A stretch of DNA of 64,000 bases from Nissolia schottii (taxonomy: Eukaryota > Streptophyta > Magnoliopsida > Fabales > Fabaceae): assembly GCA_003254905.1 (NCBI GenBank), contig QANU01087068.1, forward strand, positions 330,248 through 394,247, in the 5' to 3' direction. The notes below the pieces were generated by a model. That model saw only the letters and a program-made list of their open reading frames with translations. It did no database searches and had not been told where the DNA came from. Shown piece after piece: positions 24,197 to 42,457 of this stretch. The stretch's first letter is position 1, and each line of letters starts with the position of its first letter. A program made the position numbers and the translations under genes.

Positions 24197-25924
24197 TATG
24201 TAACACAATTCTTAGCAGCTTGTGAAGTGGTTTACTTTCTAAAGCCGGTGTATCTTACAAATTGTCAATACTCAATACCATAATCATTACTGTATAAATG
24301 CTTATTACAAGTTTCTCTTTAATCTTCACTTATAAACACTGATAATATTTTTGATCAACGAACTCAATTTGTTTAAATTAGATTGTTTCAGAAATGGAAA
24401 CCAGAAACCAGACAGAATGAATTGGTCTCATGAAAAGTAAACCAAACAATACCAAATGTGATCGTTTGTGATCGGTTTTCTTTTTTGGGTTTAGATGTGT
24501 TGGTATAATTTATGAATAACTCGTCACTAGTTTCATTGTCTTAGCTATGATAGTCAATATCCATTACAACTTACGGTTAAGTTTTCAATTTTATTACGAG
24601 ATTTGCTTAATTTCTTTGAAGACTAGTTTAAGTATTTCAATGCTAACTTTTTAAGTAATGTCTCGGATCGAATATTATGATTTATGAATAATAAAAATTG
24701 ATGCCGAAAGCTTTACTCTATAACAGACCAACTAGACTTAAAACCCGAGTAATTAGAGTTAACTAGACTCGGGACAGGAAAGAAGTTTTATATTATAGAC
24801 TAGGGGACAACAGTGTTCGTGCACCAAGAGGATTTATTTACCTCCCCAAATATGAAATTAACCAGTTTGCTTTGAGTGACAAAGATGTTTTCTCAAGGAA
24901 GTTCACCGAAAGTTGGACATGGTTTGTGAAACAGCGGATTACAAAGATAAGATTCTAGTTCAAGTTGGCAGAGGAAGAATCCTCTCAGATTGAAAAGGCT
25001 AGCCGTACGTACGTACACGAAACTTCAGAAACATTTGCGACAATGATCGAACCCCAGATAAGTATTAGCAGCTATCAAAATGTTCTATTTTAGATAAGCT
25101 TCAGTCACAAGATTGAAATTGTATTCCAACCAATTAATATTATTGTGCCTCTGCTCTCACCATCGAACGTTCGGTTAGTAGAACATAACCTTTCATACGT
25201 TTATAAAAGAAGCTGACGATGATAATATCCGTATGAACAAAGGGCAATGTCAACACATGAATCCCCAAGGACTGTACCCAAATTTTTCAAGGCATAATAT
25301 AGTTAGAAAATATCTTACATTGTAAGGCTCAATTTCCCTGAACTGCATATAGTACGAATGTCCCAATCCTGGATGCAAATTTCCCTGAACTTATAACAGA
25401 GCCCAATTTAACGAGTATACAGGAAAACGGAAATTATAATTGTGTTCAACAAACAGCCTTAATATAACAAATTGAAGAGAAAAATCGTATTTGTAGTTAA
25501 TACTACCTATTAGAACATATTATCACAAGACGGGAAAAAATAAAAATAAAGCACCCTTTAGAAGATATGTTAAAGCATCATCCATCTACAGAAACTCATC
25601 CCCTTAACAATAATCCTAAATTGAGAAAAAGAAAGGTCAAGAGAACAGAAAATAAATATAAAAGAAAAAAATGGGGAAACATTAAAATTGATACATTGCA
25701 TGCTGGGATGGTACACATGCCCAAAAAAAGTTACGCCAGCTCCTCAGCTTCTTCCTCTTGGAAAGATTCAGTTATAAATCAAGTAAACAACACATCCAGC
25801 GAAGCCTAACTTTGAAAATGTTAAGTATCAATTTGATGCATGGCTCTGATTTAGACAAGGAGATGAGCTTGCACATTACTGCAAGGCACTAGTTGCTAGT
25901 AATAGTAACTCAACCAAGGATGTC
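24197..25924. other. Convergent intergenic spacer with both 3' untranslated regions
   Basis: It lies between the stop of the plastid protein (plus) and the stop of PP2A (minus). It should contain both 3' UTRs and poly(A) sites. The word CCGTACGTACGTACACG occurs near 25003. No gene was recognised. Confidence 0.55.
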
Positions 25925-31817
<5,893 letters not shown>

Positions 31818-32110
31818 GCTCAACTGCTCCTCCACCTCCGAATCTTTTTCGTCGTTGTCGTCGTTGGATCAATGTCCTCTGTGAGGATTGAAGGAAACCC
31901 TAGATCTCACTGGGAAAACCCCCTTTTCGCCTTTTCGGTTCGTTGTTTGTTCTCTTTCCGGTTTCTAGAGAGAGAAAGAGAGAGAGAGAAGAGAGAGAGA
32001 GAGGGGTGAAAGGGTGGGGAGTGGTGGAGATACCAAAGCGTTTGTAGGCTTCGCTGGGCTCGTTTTGTTCGATGACCACTACTTTTTGGGGGGCAAAATG
32101 AGAAAGAAAA
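31818..32110 (-). promoter_or_regulatory. PP2A 5' leader/promoter with GA/CT microsatellite
   Basis: The start codon is preceded on the minus strand by a long CT-rich tract. This is the complement of AGAGAGAGAAAGAGAGAGAG at about 31968-32004. CT/GA tracts in 5' leaders are common in housekeeping plant genes and bind GAGA-type BPC factors. The transcription start is not visible. Confidence 0.5.
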
Positions 32111-34462
32111 AAAAAAATAATTGCAACACCAATAATAATGATAACAAAATACGTGGTTTGATTTTTTAGATTTTTTGGATTACGAAAATGAAATTTTGAA
32201 TTGACCCACCGGATTTTGGTTAAAACATAGATCCATATTTATGAATGAAATATATACGCATCATACATTCGCCTAAAAGGTATTTTGTTTATGGATTAGT
32301 TTGGGATTAAAATTAAGGTAAAATGAAATTAATTTTTATGCACAGAATTACTGTGTGATTTATATTTAATTTATCTTATTAATAAAAAAAATTATTTATT
32401 TTAACTATATTGCATAGTATTTGTTTTAACTTAGTTGTTAAAATAATTATTATTTTTTAAATAATTAATTTCTTCCATAACCTTTTAAAAAATAATCAGA
32501 ATTTTAAAGCAATCAATTTTCAGTTTTTTTAAGAAGCTAAACATAATAGCTTTTAAAAAAATATGATTTTAGCTTTTTTAATTTTATATAAAAAATTAAC
32601 TTTTTAATATTTTTTAAAAATTTAAAACAAACCCATTAAATATAACATAATTATTAAATTCTTAAATTATCTCTTAAATTTTTATAAATTTATGTTTTTA
32701 TTACATAAAATAAGTTAATTTACATGCTAACTTTTTTTTTTTTATAAATACGTGTGAGCTTAAGTAATTTTTAGCAAAATTGTTAAACTATCGATTTTGT
32801 TAGTGAATTTATGTATTTAAATTCATACTTAATTAAATTATTATAATTGATCTAGTAATGAAGAGCTTGAGTAGTATATATGATATTTTAAGTTAAAATC
32901 TCATTACAATTAATGTAATTTTTTAAGTACCAACAAAATTTATATGTAATTTTGTTCCCAAAATATGTAAATTTGGTAACTTCTATTGAGTAATTAGTTT
33001 ACTTATTTATGTTGTACAATATCGGTTAGGTTTAATAAGATTTAGCACCCGAGTAATCCATGGAACGAACATATTATTTATATGTAGAAATTTGATAGAT
33101 TGTTTTTGGTTACAAAGGAGGGGTAGAGCCCTAAGAAATTCGATGCCTTGATAAAAGAAACATATTATATAATGAAAATTTAAAATAATAATAATAATTG
33201 GCCTAAACGCTAGAGTACTGTAGCACTCAAGCATTTGCCATGTGATATGTTTTATATTTTTTTAATTTCAAAAACTCCCATCTCTATAAAGTTGATGCTT
33301 ATCAATGATTAGGAGTAATAATAATGATATACTCTCCTAAAATTTTCTTAACTATTAAATGAAATTAAATAAAATGTAATCAATATTTTAAAAACTTAAA
33401 ATGTTTAATATTTAGAAGAATTTGTAAGTAGATTTATTAACAGGTATATCATCACTTTAAAAAAAAACAAAGCTTCATAATAAAGTGCACTTTCTTTATT
33501 ATCACTTATCACTTGTCCAAAAAAATATTATATCAAAAACCATCTTTTTCTATTATCATCGGTATAAAAGGTTACTATATCACTCAAAAAATCTCCTTTA
33601 AATCACCGTCACTAAATATGTAAAATAAGACAATTTAATCTCTCATCATTCAAATCATGGGGCCAAAACTAATTCAGAAAGCCCAAAGTGTAATTTTAAA
33701 TAGTCGACATCGAGTGGAGTTTTACATCTTAATAGACTTCAATATTTTGATCATGGACCAAAATGTGTATTTTGTCTAAATTATATAATTGAATGTCAAA
33801 GCTATGATGGATCAATTACATCAAGTTCTCCAAGCAAGGAGGATATGGAAACTACAACAATCAATTATATCATCAAACTACTCAGAAAGAATAACGCCTC
33901 TGCAACCTGGATGATGCACATCCCATTGCTTGATTCATATCCCCCTATAGCCTTGAAGAGCCTGGTTAGACAAAATTCCAATTTCTTGGTGGATATAATC
34001 ATGGTTTTATGACTATGAGATATTGAGATATATGAATAATTTCCCAATGAGCAAAGCCTGAGGGGTTATTACCAAAGCCTGGTTACACCTGCATAACACC
34101 ATAGTTGCCAGACTTGTATCAAACATGGCAAATAAGACAGGTGAAACACAGATATTACAGTGATCAACATTAACAGATAAATGGAAAAGACATAAATTTT
34201 ACATATGCAAGGCTCCACAGATTTTACATAGAACATTTTTGAGTCTTTGCTTGTTATAACAGTGCACTGTCCTATCTATCCTCAAGAAAGCACACTTTTT
34301 CATTGCCAGCACAAATATGCAATTGCATCTCAAGTGAAAAATTAAAAATCCATCTCACACAAGCTAACTTAAAAGTTGACATTAGAATAAGACTATATAT
34401 TAGCAGCACCAGTTGTTGGACTAGAAATGTCAAATGGGTAAGAGTACCTAAGTTCATGTTGT
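32111..34462. other. AT-rich intergenic DNA between PP2A and the PPR gene
   Basis: Mostly A/T with many TTAATT and AAATTA words and no coding frames. The part near 34060-34462 probably includes the PPR 3' untranslated region (minus strand). Nothing else was recognised. Confidence 0.55.
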
Positions 34463-36574
34463 TCACCAATAATCACGGCAAGAGCATAGCCCGTCCTTAA
34501 AATGGTGGAACCTTTTAGCATCTCTAATGATGAGCTCTCTGCCCACAAGCTTAGAAATGATCTTCAATGCCGTATGACAATCGCCACAAACACGGAGGTT
34601 CTTAATTATCCTTATAGGAGCACGAGCAGAGCTGCTAAGCAGACCATAAGCGACAGCAAGTCTCTCACTATGGGCAAGAAGGGCTTCTTCTTTGCCTTCC
34701 TGATCTATGTCGTGCAACACGAATTTTGTCTCTGGAATATAGCCAGCTTCTTTCATCTGTGACTTCATACCTCTAAGAAGAGCATATATCTTATCGTTTT
34801 CGGGGTGGGAGGTATCTCCCGCTCGATATTCGTGGACTCGGCTCCTTACTTCTAGAAGATTTTTGCTTGTTAATTTCTTCTTTTCTTTCTCTTTTGTCAA
34901 GTCTGAAGCTTTTACGGGTACAAGGCCATCCTTTGATTGTTTATCTAAGCGAGAAGGATCCAGCTGTTCAACTATTTCAGCACAACAATCCCCGAGCTCA
35001 GTGTTTCCATGAGCTCTAGACAAATTCATCAAAGTCTCCCATACATCAGCACTTGGCTCCATTGGCATCTTTTCGACGAATTCTAAGGCTTCATCAAGAT
35101 GCCCAATACTGCCAATCATGTCCACTACACCAACAAAATGAGCCATAGATGGCACAATACCAAAATCCGTGCTCATGGATTCAAAGTGCAGCATTCCTTC
35201 GTCGATATCTCCCACCATACTGCAAGCAGAAAAAACCCCAATGAACATCTGACCATCAGGTTTCAGTCCTGTGTTTTTAAACTGAGTGAACAAATCAATT
35301 GAATCTTCGGCAAACCCATTCTTAGCAAGCTGTGTTATCATAGTATCCCATGTAGTCAAATTGCGCTCTGGCATATTGTTGAACACATGGAGTGCATCAT
35401 CAACAGAGCTACATTCAAAATACATATCCAATATTTTATTATATGTGCTGACTTCGATAGGTGCCAGATACTGCAAAGCATGCCTGTGTACAATTTTCGC
35501 CTCTTCAAGAGACTTGGCCTCCCCGCATTGGTGCATTAACTGCAAGTATCGAGGCAAATCCACGGGAATATGCCTCTTTACCAACAAGTCCAAAACTTCA
35601 ATTGCTTCCTTCACTTTACCCTCCACACAGAAATTATCTAGTTCCTCAAGTGTACCTCTATATGGACTATCATTAGACGCCTCAGCTAATTCACCATCAG
35701 GTTTTGCGTTACTTGATAGATGAGAACCAGCCATAGATCCCGGTACAGTATTCACGTTTGGAGGATACTGACCATCCTTCAGATTCTGCTGAAATTGTCC
35801 AGTACCTGAGTATTGCTGCCGCATTTCATTACTCCCCGAGTAATTATCATTCAGCAGCTGCTGAAAACGACCTATGTTTTGAGTTAGATTCCCTTTAAGA
35901 TTTCCCTGGGACTCCGAAAGCCTAGGTGAACTGTATGCATTCGGATACTGCATCCTTCCTCTAGGTTCTTGTGTCCAATTACTGTTCTCAACAAATGCAT
36001 TTGGATGCTTCTCAAAGCCCCTTGAACTATCAACACCAACCCCAACGGGGTTATGCTGCATTCTAGTGTTGCTTTGACCAGCTCCATAAGGAATTTCGGA
36101 ACTACCATGATTATTTCCATAATTACCACTAAAATTTCCACCATTCTGAGCTGGTTTATTCGCATATTCATTTCGAACACCTTCCATATAACCCCAGTTC
36201 TGGTTCAAGCCCTGCTGATTTTCCACCGCACCACTTCCTCTGGCAAACCCGCTTGCATTTGCTTGAGCAACATAATCTGGCCCAGCATAGTTTTGTCGAT
36301 AACCAACCGAATCATCGGTTTGATATCCACCAGAAAATTGAAAATCAGACCTTTCAGCAGCAGTGCTAATATTCCTCGAGAAATTAAGGGTTTTGACACA
36401 ATCCGCAAAATTGCGGGGACAAGGTCCATTGCACAATTTCACTAGAGAAGTAATTTTAAGTAGTGAGGCTCTCTTAGAATACACCAATGGCATGTTACCA
36501 GAAGGAGTAGCTCTTAAAAGGGGGGGGGAAATGTAAAATCGTGCTAATTTGTCAAAAGTGGTGTCTTCATTCAC
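34463..36574 (-). CDS. MEF8: PPR-DYW RNA-editing factor, MEF8/MEF8S-like
   Basis: A single coding exon of up to 703 residues. Residues about 30-75 look like a mitochondrial (or dual) presequence (SKRASLLKITSLVKLCNGPC). Residues 80-300 are an Asn/Gln/Gly-rich unstructured region. A short PPR block lies at about 305-530 with only about five repeats (EVSTYNKILDMYFECSSVDD, NLTTWDTMITQLAKNGFAED). E/E+ motifs and a complete DYW deaminase domain follow: HSE at 635-637, CGDC at 663-666, and CSCRDYW at the end. The DYW domain performs C-to-U editing of organelle RNA. Few repeats plus a long low-complexity N-terminus is the special layout of Arabidopsis MEF8 and MEF8S. The start may be the ATG at 36572-36574 or Met28 (MPLVYSKRAS); Met28 gives a better presequence and avoids the C9 run. 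Confidence 0.9.
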   Translation of the reverse strand: MNEDTTFDKLARFYISPPLLRATPSGNMPLVYSKRASLLKITSLVKLCNGPCPRNFADCVKTLNFSRNISTAAERSDFQFSGGYQTDDSVGYRQNYAGPDYVAQANASGFARGSGAVENQQGLNQNWGYMEGVRNEYANKPAQNGGNFSGNYGNNHGSSEIPYGAGQSNTRMQHNPVGVGVDSSRGFEKHPNAFVENSNWTQEPRGRMQYPNAYSSPRLSESQGNLKGNLTQNIGRFQQLLNDNYSGSNEMRQQYSGTGQFQQNLKDGQYPPNVNTVPGSMAGSHLSSNAKPDGELAEASNDSPYRGTLEELDNFCVEGKVKEAIEVLDLLVKRHIPVDLPRYLQLMHQCGEAKSLEEAKIVHRHALQYLAPIEVSTYNKILDMYFECSSVDDALHVFNNMPERNLTTWDTMITQLAKNGFAEDSIDLFTQFKNTGLKPDGQMFIGVFSACSMVGDIDEGMLHFESMSTDFGIVPSMAHFVGVVDMIGSIGHLDEALEFVEKMPMEPSADVWETLMNLSRAHGNTELGDCCAEIVEQLDPSRLDKQSKDGLVPVKASDLTKEKEKKKLTSKNLLEVRSRVHEYRAGDTSHPENDKIYALLRGMKSQMKEAGYIPETKFVLHDIDQEGKEEALLAHSERLAVAYGLLSSSARAPIRIIKNLRVCGDCHTALKIISKLVGRELIIRDAKRFHHFKDGLCSCRDYW

Positions 36575-38849
36575 CTATTGGGACTTTGCACACAATCTGG
36601 GGAAAGAAAAAAATTGAATCAGTGCATCATTTCTATTTGGTTTCGTATGCAACTATAAATATGCACAGAAATGAAAACAACAATTTTTAGCAGAACCTGA
36701 TGAAGGAATAAAAGAGAAACACACAATCGAATGGAAAGTTAGGAGCTTTAAGCATAGCTAGATTAAACACTAACCGGAAATGATGGAGAAGAAGAGGGTG
36801 GGTTGCGCCGCCTAGGTTGCTGGGTTGATGATGGCGGCGTGTACCGGTGTCGAAGTAGAAGAGAGTAGGATTGTTGGTGGTGTAGGGGGTTTAGGTTTCA
36901 GAACTATCCCAAGCAAAATAGATTTTTTTGTAAAAAAAAGTTGGTTGAAAAATGGTAGTTTTGATTGGCAACAGCACCTTTTAGGTTGTATGGGTCATTA
37001 CTCATGATGACCCAATGGTTGAATTTGTGGCCACTTCTGGGTTTGGGCCTTTGGATAGGTAGTTTGGCAATGCCCTGTTGAAAGAAAGGGAAAAAAACAC
37101 AATGTCTAATGCAGTCGGTAACTAGTTGATTCTTTCACGCATTTAGTGAAGGATTCAATTTTCATATTATATATATCCATTTTAGTAAGCACAAACTCTA
37201 AAAAAATTAATTTGCTTTCAACGATAAATACCCTTATGATAAAAAAAAACATAAAGGAAGAAAAAATACAAGCAAACGGGTCAGTCTATTTATAATATTG
37301 GGTTAGTTTTAGAAGTATCATGGTGACTGTTACTTAGCATAATTTTGTCACTTTCTCTCAATTTTATTAATAGATGGCCTAAACATAATTTTACATTATC
37401 ATTTAATTATATATTAACACCACTAAATATAATTAATTATTATATTCATTACTTTCTTTATCTATTAATAATAGTTATATACCTTTAGTAGTTGTTGTAT
37501 TGGTAAAAAGAGTTGAGAAGGAAATTGGGCACGTGCGCATGAGTCCAAGCCATTTTGGCTCTTCGAAGTGCAAATCGATGGATTTGCCCCCCGCGCACAC
37601 GACTAAAAGCATCTCGGGCTTTTTGCAAACTTATTTTTTTCAGTTTACCTGAGCAACCATGTTTTTTTGGACTTTTTGCATCTTACCTAGGCAACCAAGT
37701 TTTTGGGCTGTGAAAGTCTAATTACTTTCCTTTGTTTTTTATTTGCTGGAATTCACTTATGAGGTTGGCGGATTTGCTTCGAATTCGCCAATCCCTTTGG
37801 CGATTTGCCTTTAACTTCGCCAACCGTGGTGGCGAATTTGAGCTTCAATTCGCCAAGTCCATTGCTGAATTTACCAACGATCTGCCAACCGTGATGGCGA
37901 ATCCCACGTGGCCCGCCATACTGTTCGCGGATGCCACGTCAGCCTAAACCGTAGTAGTTTTGGAAAATGTTTCAGAACAGAGATATTTTTGTAATAAGTT
38001 TTTACATAAGGGGTATAACAGTAAAATTGTCTCAATTTTCCCTCTTAAGTTTCATAAAACTATGAAAACATCAAACTCACCGGTCACCACCATAGCTAAA
38101 AAAAGGAAAATTTGAAAAACCCAAACGGTGTTAAAAGAAAAGACAAAAGCTGTTTGCTGGAGCCATCTATCCATCCATCCATCCATGCCCATGTGACATC
38201 CAATCCAATCCACAATCCCCACAAATGGATGATATTTTCTGCAATCAATAAAATCGAGAGAAAAAAGAAAACGCTTGACTTGTTCTTCTCTCTCTCTCTT
38301 TCCCCCTTTGCCTTCAAAGTTGGGTTGGTACTTTGACCATTGAACTGCAATGCATTAATTAAAAGAGGACCGTCATCACGCGATGTGTCCTCTAACCGCA
38401 GTTATTACAATTTACTGTCCAATTAAATTTCACAAACTCATTGAACCCAATTTACTAGGTACTAAATTATTAAAATAGAAAAAAGACTTTGGTTTTTTTT
38501 TTTTTTTTCTCTCAAATCCCCAAGAGAGAAAAATCACACTAGTTTTGTGAAGCAAAAGCCTTTTTTGGTTCTCATTTCTCAACGTAGGGAAGATGAGAGA
38601 GGTGAGACCTCACAACTCGTAGTTCTTCAAAATTCTTCATTTTTGCAAGTGACCCATTTCTGAGTTTGCTATTCTCTTTCAGGTTCTGAGGTAAAAATAC
38701 AAGCTTTTTCTCTTCTGGTTGCTGGATCGGGTTCTGGGAATTGCAGGTTAGGTTGAAAAAGGGGTTGTGTTGATCTGCATCAAGATGCTTACTTTGTGTT
38801 GAAAAAGAATTAAAAATCCATTTATTTTCCGTGAGACTTAGCTCCGGAG
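36575..38849. other. Divergent intergenic region between the PPR and F-box genes
   Basis: The left 250 bases include the PPR 5' leader; GTGAATG at the ORF start is preceded on the minus strand by CCCAATAG, a possible 3' splice site of a leader intron. The centre (37540-37960) has a repeat cluster described separately. A CT/T-rich tract with a long T run at 38490-38515 and following sequence probably forms the 5' leader of the F-box gene. Confidence 0.5.
37760..37945. repeat. Alternating GGCGAAT / TTCGCCAA inverted-word cluster
   Basis: Within about 190 bases the word GGCGA(A)TT occurs about four times and its complement AATTCGCCAA or TTCGCCAA about three times, with GAATTCGCCAATCCCTTTGGCGA as a local hairpin. 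The block is much GC-richer than its surroundings and its only open frame is short. It looks like part of a repeat element rather than a gene. Confidence 0.6.
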
Positions 38850-41522
38850 ATGAACCAGTTAATTGAAAGCTCTTCGAATGCTCAAAGGGTCTCTAGAGTT
38901 CAAGCTCCACTGGTCAGTGAATTTGACTCCAATTTTTTTTTAATCATTATTTTAATTGTGTTTTTTTTTTTCTGAATCGCATTTGTTCTGTTTTCACTTT
39001 TAATTTTCTGGTTGTGTTTGGAATGGAAGTAAAGAATGGTAACTTCAGTGAATTGGGGTATTCTATTGACCTTAGAATTCTTAAATGGGACTTACCTTGG
39101 TCAAAATTTGGTGGTCTTATGAGCCTCTTGCTTCCTCATGCATGCATTATTATCTGTTGGCTTCCACAGTTCTTATTATCCCACCTAAACATGATATACT
39201 AGAATGGAAATTTTGTTTATTTAAGTGTGTTTAAAATCAATTGTAGAGATCTTTCTTGGGGCATGCATTAATTGGCCTTTAGGAGCATGCAATAATTACT
39301 CATGCTTGGTTTGGTAGTTCTAAATAAAACTGTGACCCTTTTCTCTAGTTAAATTGCCTGTAATGAAGCTATCAAGTCTTGCTACAATGTTTATTCTGGG
39401 TTGGGAGAAGAGAATGTGGTTTTCTCTAAATCATTGTAATGGGGGAACAGAGAAGAGGATGTGGGTTGGGAGGATTAGGATGAAGATAACATAGAAAGAA
39501 CTTTCTGTGTCGTTATATTTAGTTTGTCATGTCTCTTCACTTCATTAGGAAAACCCAGTATTGCCACTTTTGGAGCAGGTTCATGAAAACAATGAGGCAG
39601 AAGAACATGCCTCACACAAAAACCATTGTCATTATCATTTATCACTTAATTATATCCTTCACTTTGTGATGTCATAATATTATTGGCGATTGGGCTCTAT
39701 CTAGTCACCTATAATTATGATACTGCTACAACTTACTCTTTGTCCCCATTGTTGGGCCTCCATTCACAAATCTGAGTTTGTGAAGGCAAATTCTGGTACT
39801 TGTATCAGTGGCTCCTTTCTTGTTATTAGTCAAATCATATTGGAATTATTGATAACAGAATTAACATTATCTTGATTGGTTTGATGATCTCATGACATGT
39901 GGTGGAATTTTTGGTGATTTGTCGTCAATTCACTGCCCCAGCAGAAACATTAAAACTTTCATGGCTACATTGATGTATAATTTTGACGTGGAATATTACT
40001 TTTCTATAGGAAATTAAGAATGGTGTGATAAAATAATTTATTGTTTGATAAGTCAGTAGGTTGTGTAGTTATTTGTCTGGAACCTTTTATTTTTATTTTT
40101 TGCAGAAAACACCAGTATCAAAACTGTTTAATTCTTTAGGAGCCGAAGTTGCAAAGGAGATAACATGTAGAACTTACTTTATACGTGTATACATGCTCTG
40201 AGACAAATGTATGCACATATTTTTTATGCAATCTTTTTGGTTACAACACACTAACATGAAAAGTTTCACAGGTTGACTCTGTTTCTTGCTACTGTAAAGT
40301 AGATTCAGGCCTGAAAACAGTTGCTGGGGCCAGGAAATTCGTTCCGGGTTCGAAGATATGTATCCAACCTGACATAAATCCTAATGCACATAGGAGCAAA
40401 AGCTCACGTAGAGAGAAGACAAGAGTCCAGCCTCCTCTCCTACCTGGCCTTCCTGATGATCTTGCTATTGCTTGTTTGATTCGAGTACCCCGGGTTGAGC
40501 ATCGGAAACTTCGTTTGGTTTGCAAGAGATGGTGTCGGCTTCTGTCTGGGAACTTTTTCTATTCCCTCAGGAAAAGTCTTGGAATGGCAGAAGAGTGGGT
40601 TTATGTCATCAAAAGAGATCGTGATGGAAAAATATCATTACATGCTTTTGATCCCATCTACCAACTATGGCTGTCCCTTCCGCCTGTTCCTGCGGAATAT
40701 TCCGAAGCATTGGGATTTGGCTGCGCTGTTCTTAGCGGTTGCCACCTGTACTTATTTGGTGGAAGAGATCCACTAAAGGGATCTATGAGGCGTGTCATTT
40801 TCTATAGTGTCCGTACAAATAAATGGCATAGAGCACCAGATATGCTGCGGAAACGTCATCTCTTTGGTTCTTGCGCAATGAATAATTGTCTTTATGTTGC
40901 TGGTGGGGAATGTGATGGAATTCAAAGAACTCTTCGATCTGCTGAAGTTTATGACCCTCACCGGAACAGGTGGAACTTTGTCTCAGAGATGACCACACCC
41001 ATGGTTCCCTTCATTGGTGTTGTTCACAATGGCATGTGGTTTTTGAAGGGACTTGGGTCCAATCGCAATGTCATTGGTGAAGCCTATTCGCCTGAGACTG
41101 ATACCTGGGCTGCAGTTAATAATGGAATGGTCAATCGTTGGCGTAATCCTAGTATCTCACTGAATGGACAACTGTATGCACTCGATTGCCCGGATGGATG
41201 CAAGCTCTCGGTTTATGACGCAGCAACAGATTCATGGAAGAAGTTTATTGATAGCAAGCTTCATTTAGGCAGCTCACGTGCTTTTCATGCCGCCGCGCTT
41301 GTTCCCCTCAATGGGAAGCTATGCATTATCCGCAACAATATGAGCATCAGTATAGTTGATGTTTCGAGTCCAAACAAACACGTGGAAACCAATCCTCACC
41401 TTTGGGAAAATATCGCCGGAAAAGGTCATGTCAGGTCCTTAGTTAGAAATTTATGGTCAACTATAGCAGGGCGTGGTGGTTTGAAGAGTCACATTGTTCA
41501 TTGTCAGGTTCTTCAAGCCTGA
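38850..41522 (+). CDS. SAGL1: F-box/kelch-repeat protein, SAGL1-like (At1g55270 type)
   Basis: Two exons, 38850-38912 and 40272-41522, are separated by a 1.36-kb intron (CTG|GTCAGT ... CACAG|GTTGAC) and give 437 residues starting MNQLIESSSNAQRVSRVQAP. An F-box lies at about 77-120 (LLPGLPDDLAIACLIRVPRV, then RLVCKRW). Kelch-type repeats lie at about 130-400 (LYLFGG, LYVAGGECDGIQRTLRSAEV, WRNPSISLNGQLYALDC). The C-terminus GLKSHIVHCQVLQA is conserved in this orthologue group. Such proteins join SCF ubiquitin ligases through SKP1. Arabidopsis SAGL1 targets PAL enzymes and affects wax and phenylpropanoid levels. The orthology call is by pattern recognition of nearly the whole protein. The ATG is the first in frame and sits in a short first exon, as in Arabidopsis. 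Confidence 0.93.
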
Positions 41523-42096
41523 GACGGGAAATTCCTCCAATAGAGTCTTGGTTATACAGTTAGGGTGATCGATGGATTATAAGGAAAATCTTTTGAAACA
41601 GTTTTATCCTCTTTCTTGCGAGGGAAAGAGATTATGCATTTCTTGTAAAGATGAGGCAATTAAATTGTTGGTTTTGGTAATAGAATGAGGTCATCTCTTT
41701 AATAGGAGAAGATATTGTAAATGTGGTGTGTTTGGTTACATGAATTTGATTCATGAATCTGATTCATGTAACTTTTACCCCTCAACCAAACACACCCAAG
41801 GCTATGCCTTTTCCCCTCGTTACTAGAAATTTGGTTAGTTAGGCATGCCTTGTGGTTGTATATGATTTATTAGAAAGCAACATATGACAATAGACCTTAG
41901 TCAAGTTGATATATTTCTTGCATTTTGCAGGGAAAAGAGTATCAGAACGTCTTTGTCCCAATTACATAAATCAGAAAAATTACATCCATCACTAATTTCT
42001 TCGACCTCAATAAACAATTAACACTTCTGTTTTTGGGTGAAATAATGATTACTTTGTTATTTGGTCACTAGATTCATTTCACTATGGTCAAATCAC
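41523..42096. other. 3' flank of the F-box gene
   Basis: It contains the 3' untranslated region of the F-box gene and a small foldback element at 41727-41800. Nothing else is recognised up to 42096. Confidence 0.5.
41727..41800. mobile_element. Tiny foldback MITE in the F-box 3' region
   Basis: GGTGTGTTTGGTTACATGAA pairs with the complement of TTCATGTAAC...AACCAAACACACC, with two ATTCATGAATCTGATTCATG-type words in the middle. The whole unit is about 75 bases. The GTGTTTGGTT terminus is typical of Tourist/Harbinger-like or MULE MITEs. No target duplication is certain. Confidence 0.5.
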
Positions 42097-42390
42097 TCAA
42101 GCACCTTGGTTCATCGTACCCCGTGAATGTTTGAATGATTCTTCCCTCTCAATCTTGAGTTGTTTGCGGAAGTTGATGATGAAAGTTTCAGCCATGTTGT
42201 TGATGTCTCTCTCTGTCTCCAAAACTACCCTTCTGCTCACCACTAGTTTCTTCCTGTTGGAGCTTTCGTTGCTGCTCCCACTGTTGCTGGCGCCACTGCT
42301 CCATGATCCATTCTACTAGACAGAGTGAAAGGCTAAAAAACCTGAGAAGAAAGATGGCTTGTTGGTTCAAGATAGATCACTATTTATATG
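42097..42390 (-). other. Possible small gene: TATA box, leader and short ORFs
   Basis: On the minus strand CATATAAATAG (42380-42390) is a good plant TATA box. About 70 bases downstream are overlapping short frames: one of 38 codons from MEQWRQQQWEQQRKLQQEET, and one of 32 codons at 42097-42195 beginning MAETFIINFRKQLKIEREES and ending TMNQGA. I recognise neither product. They could be a short spliced gene (a GGTGAGCAG donor-like site lies between them) or chance. Confidence 0.25.
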
Positions 42391-42457
42391 AACATTTTCA
42401 TCGTGTATGGCGTGGCGAGAAGCAACAAAACTTTGTAAGTGGCAACTATATAATATA

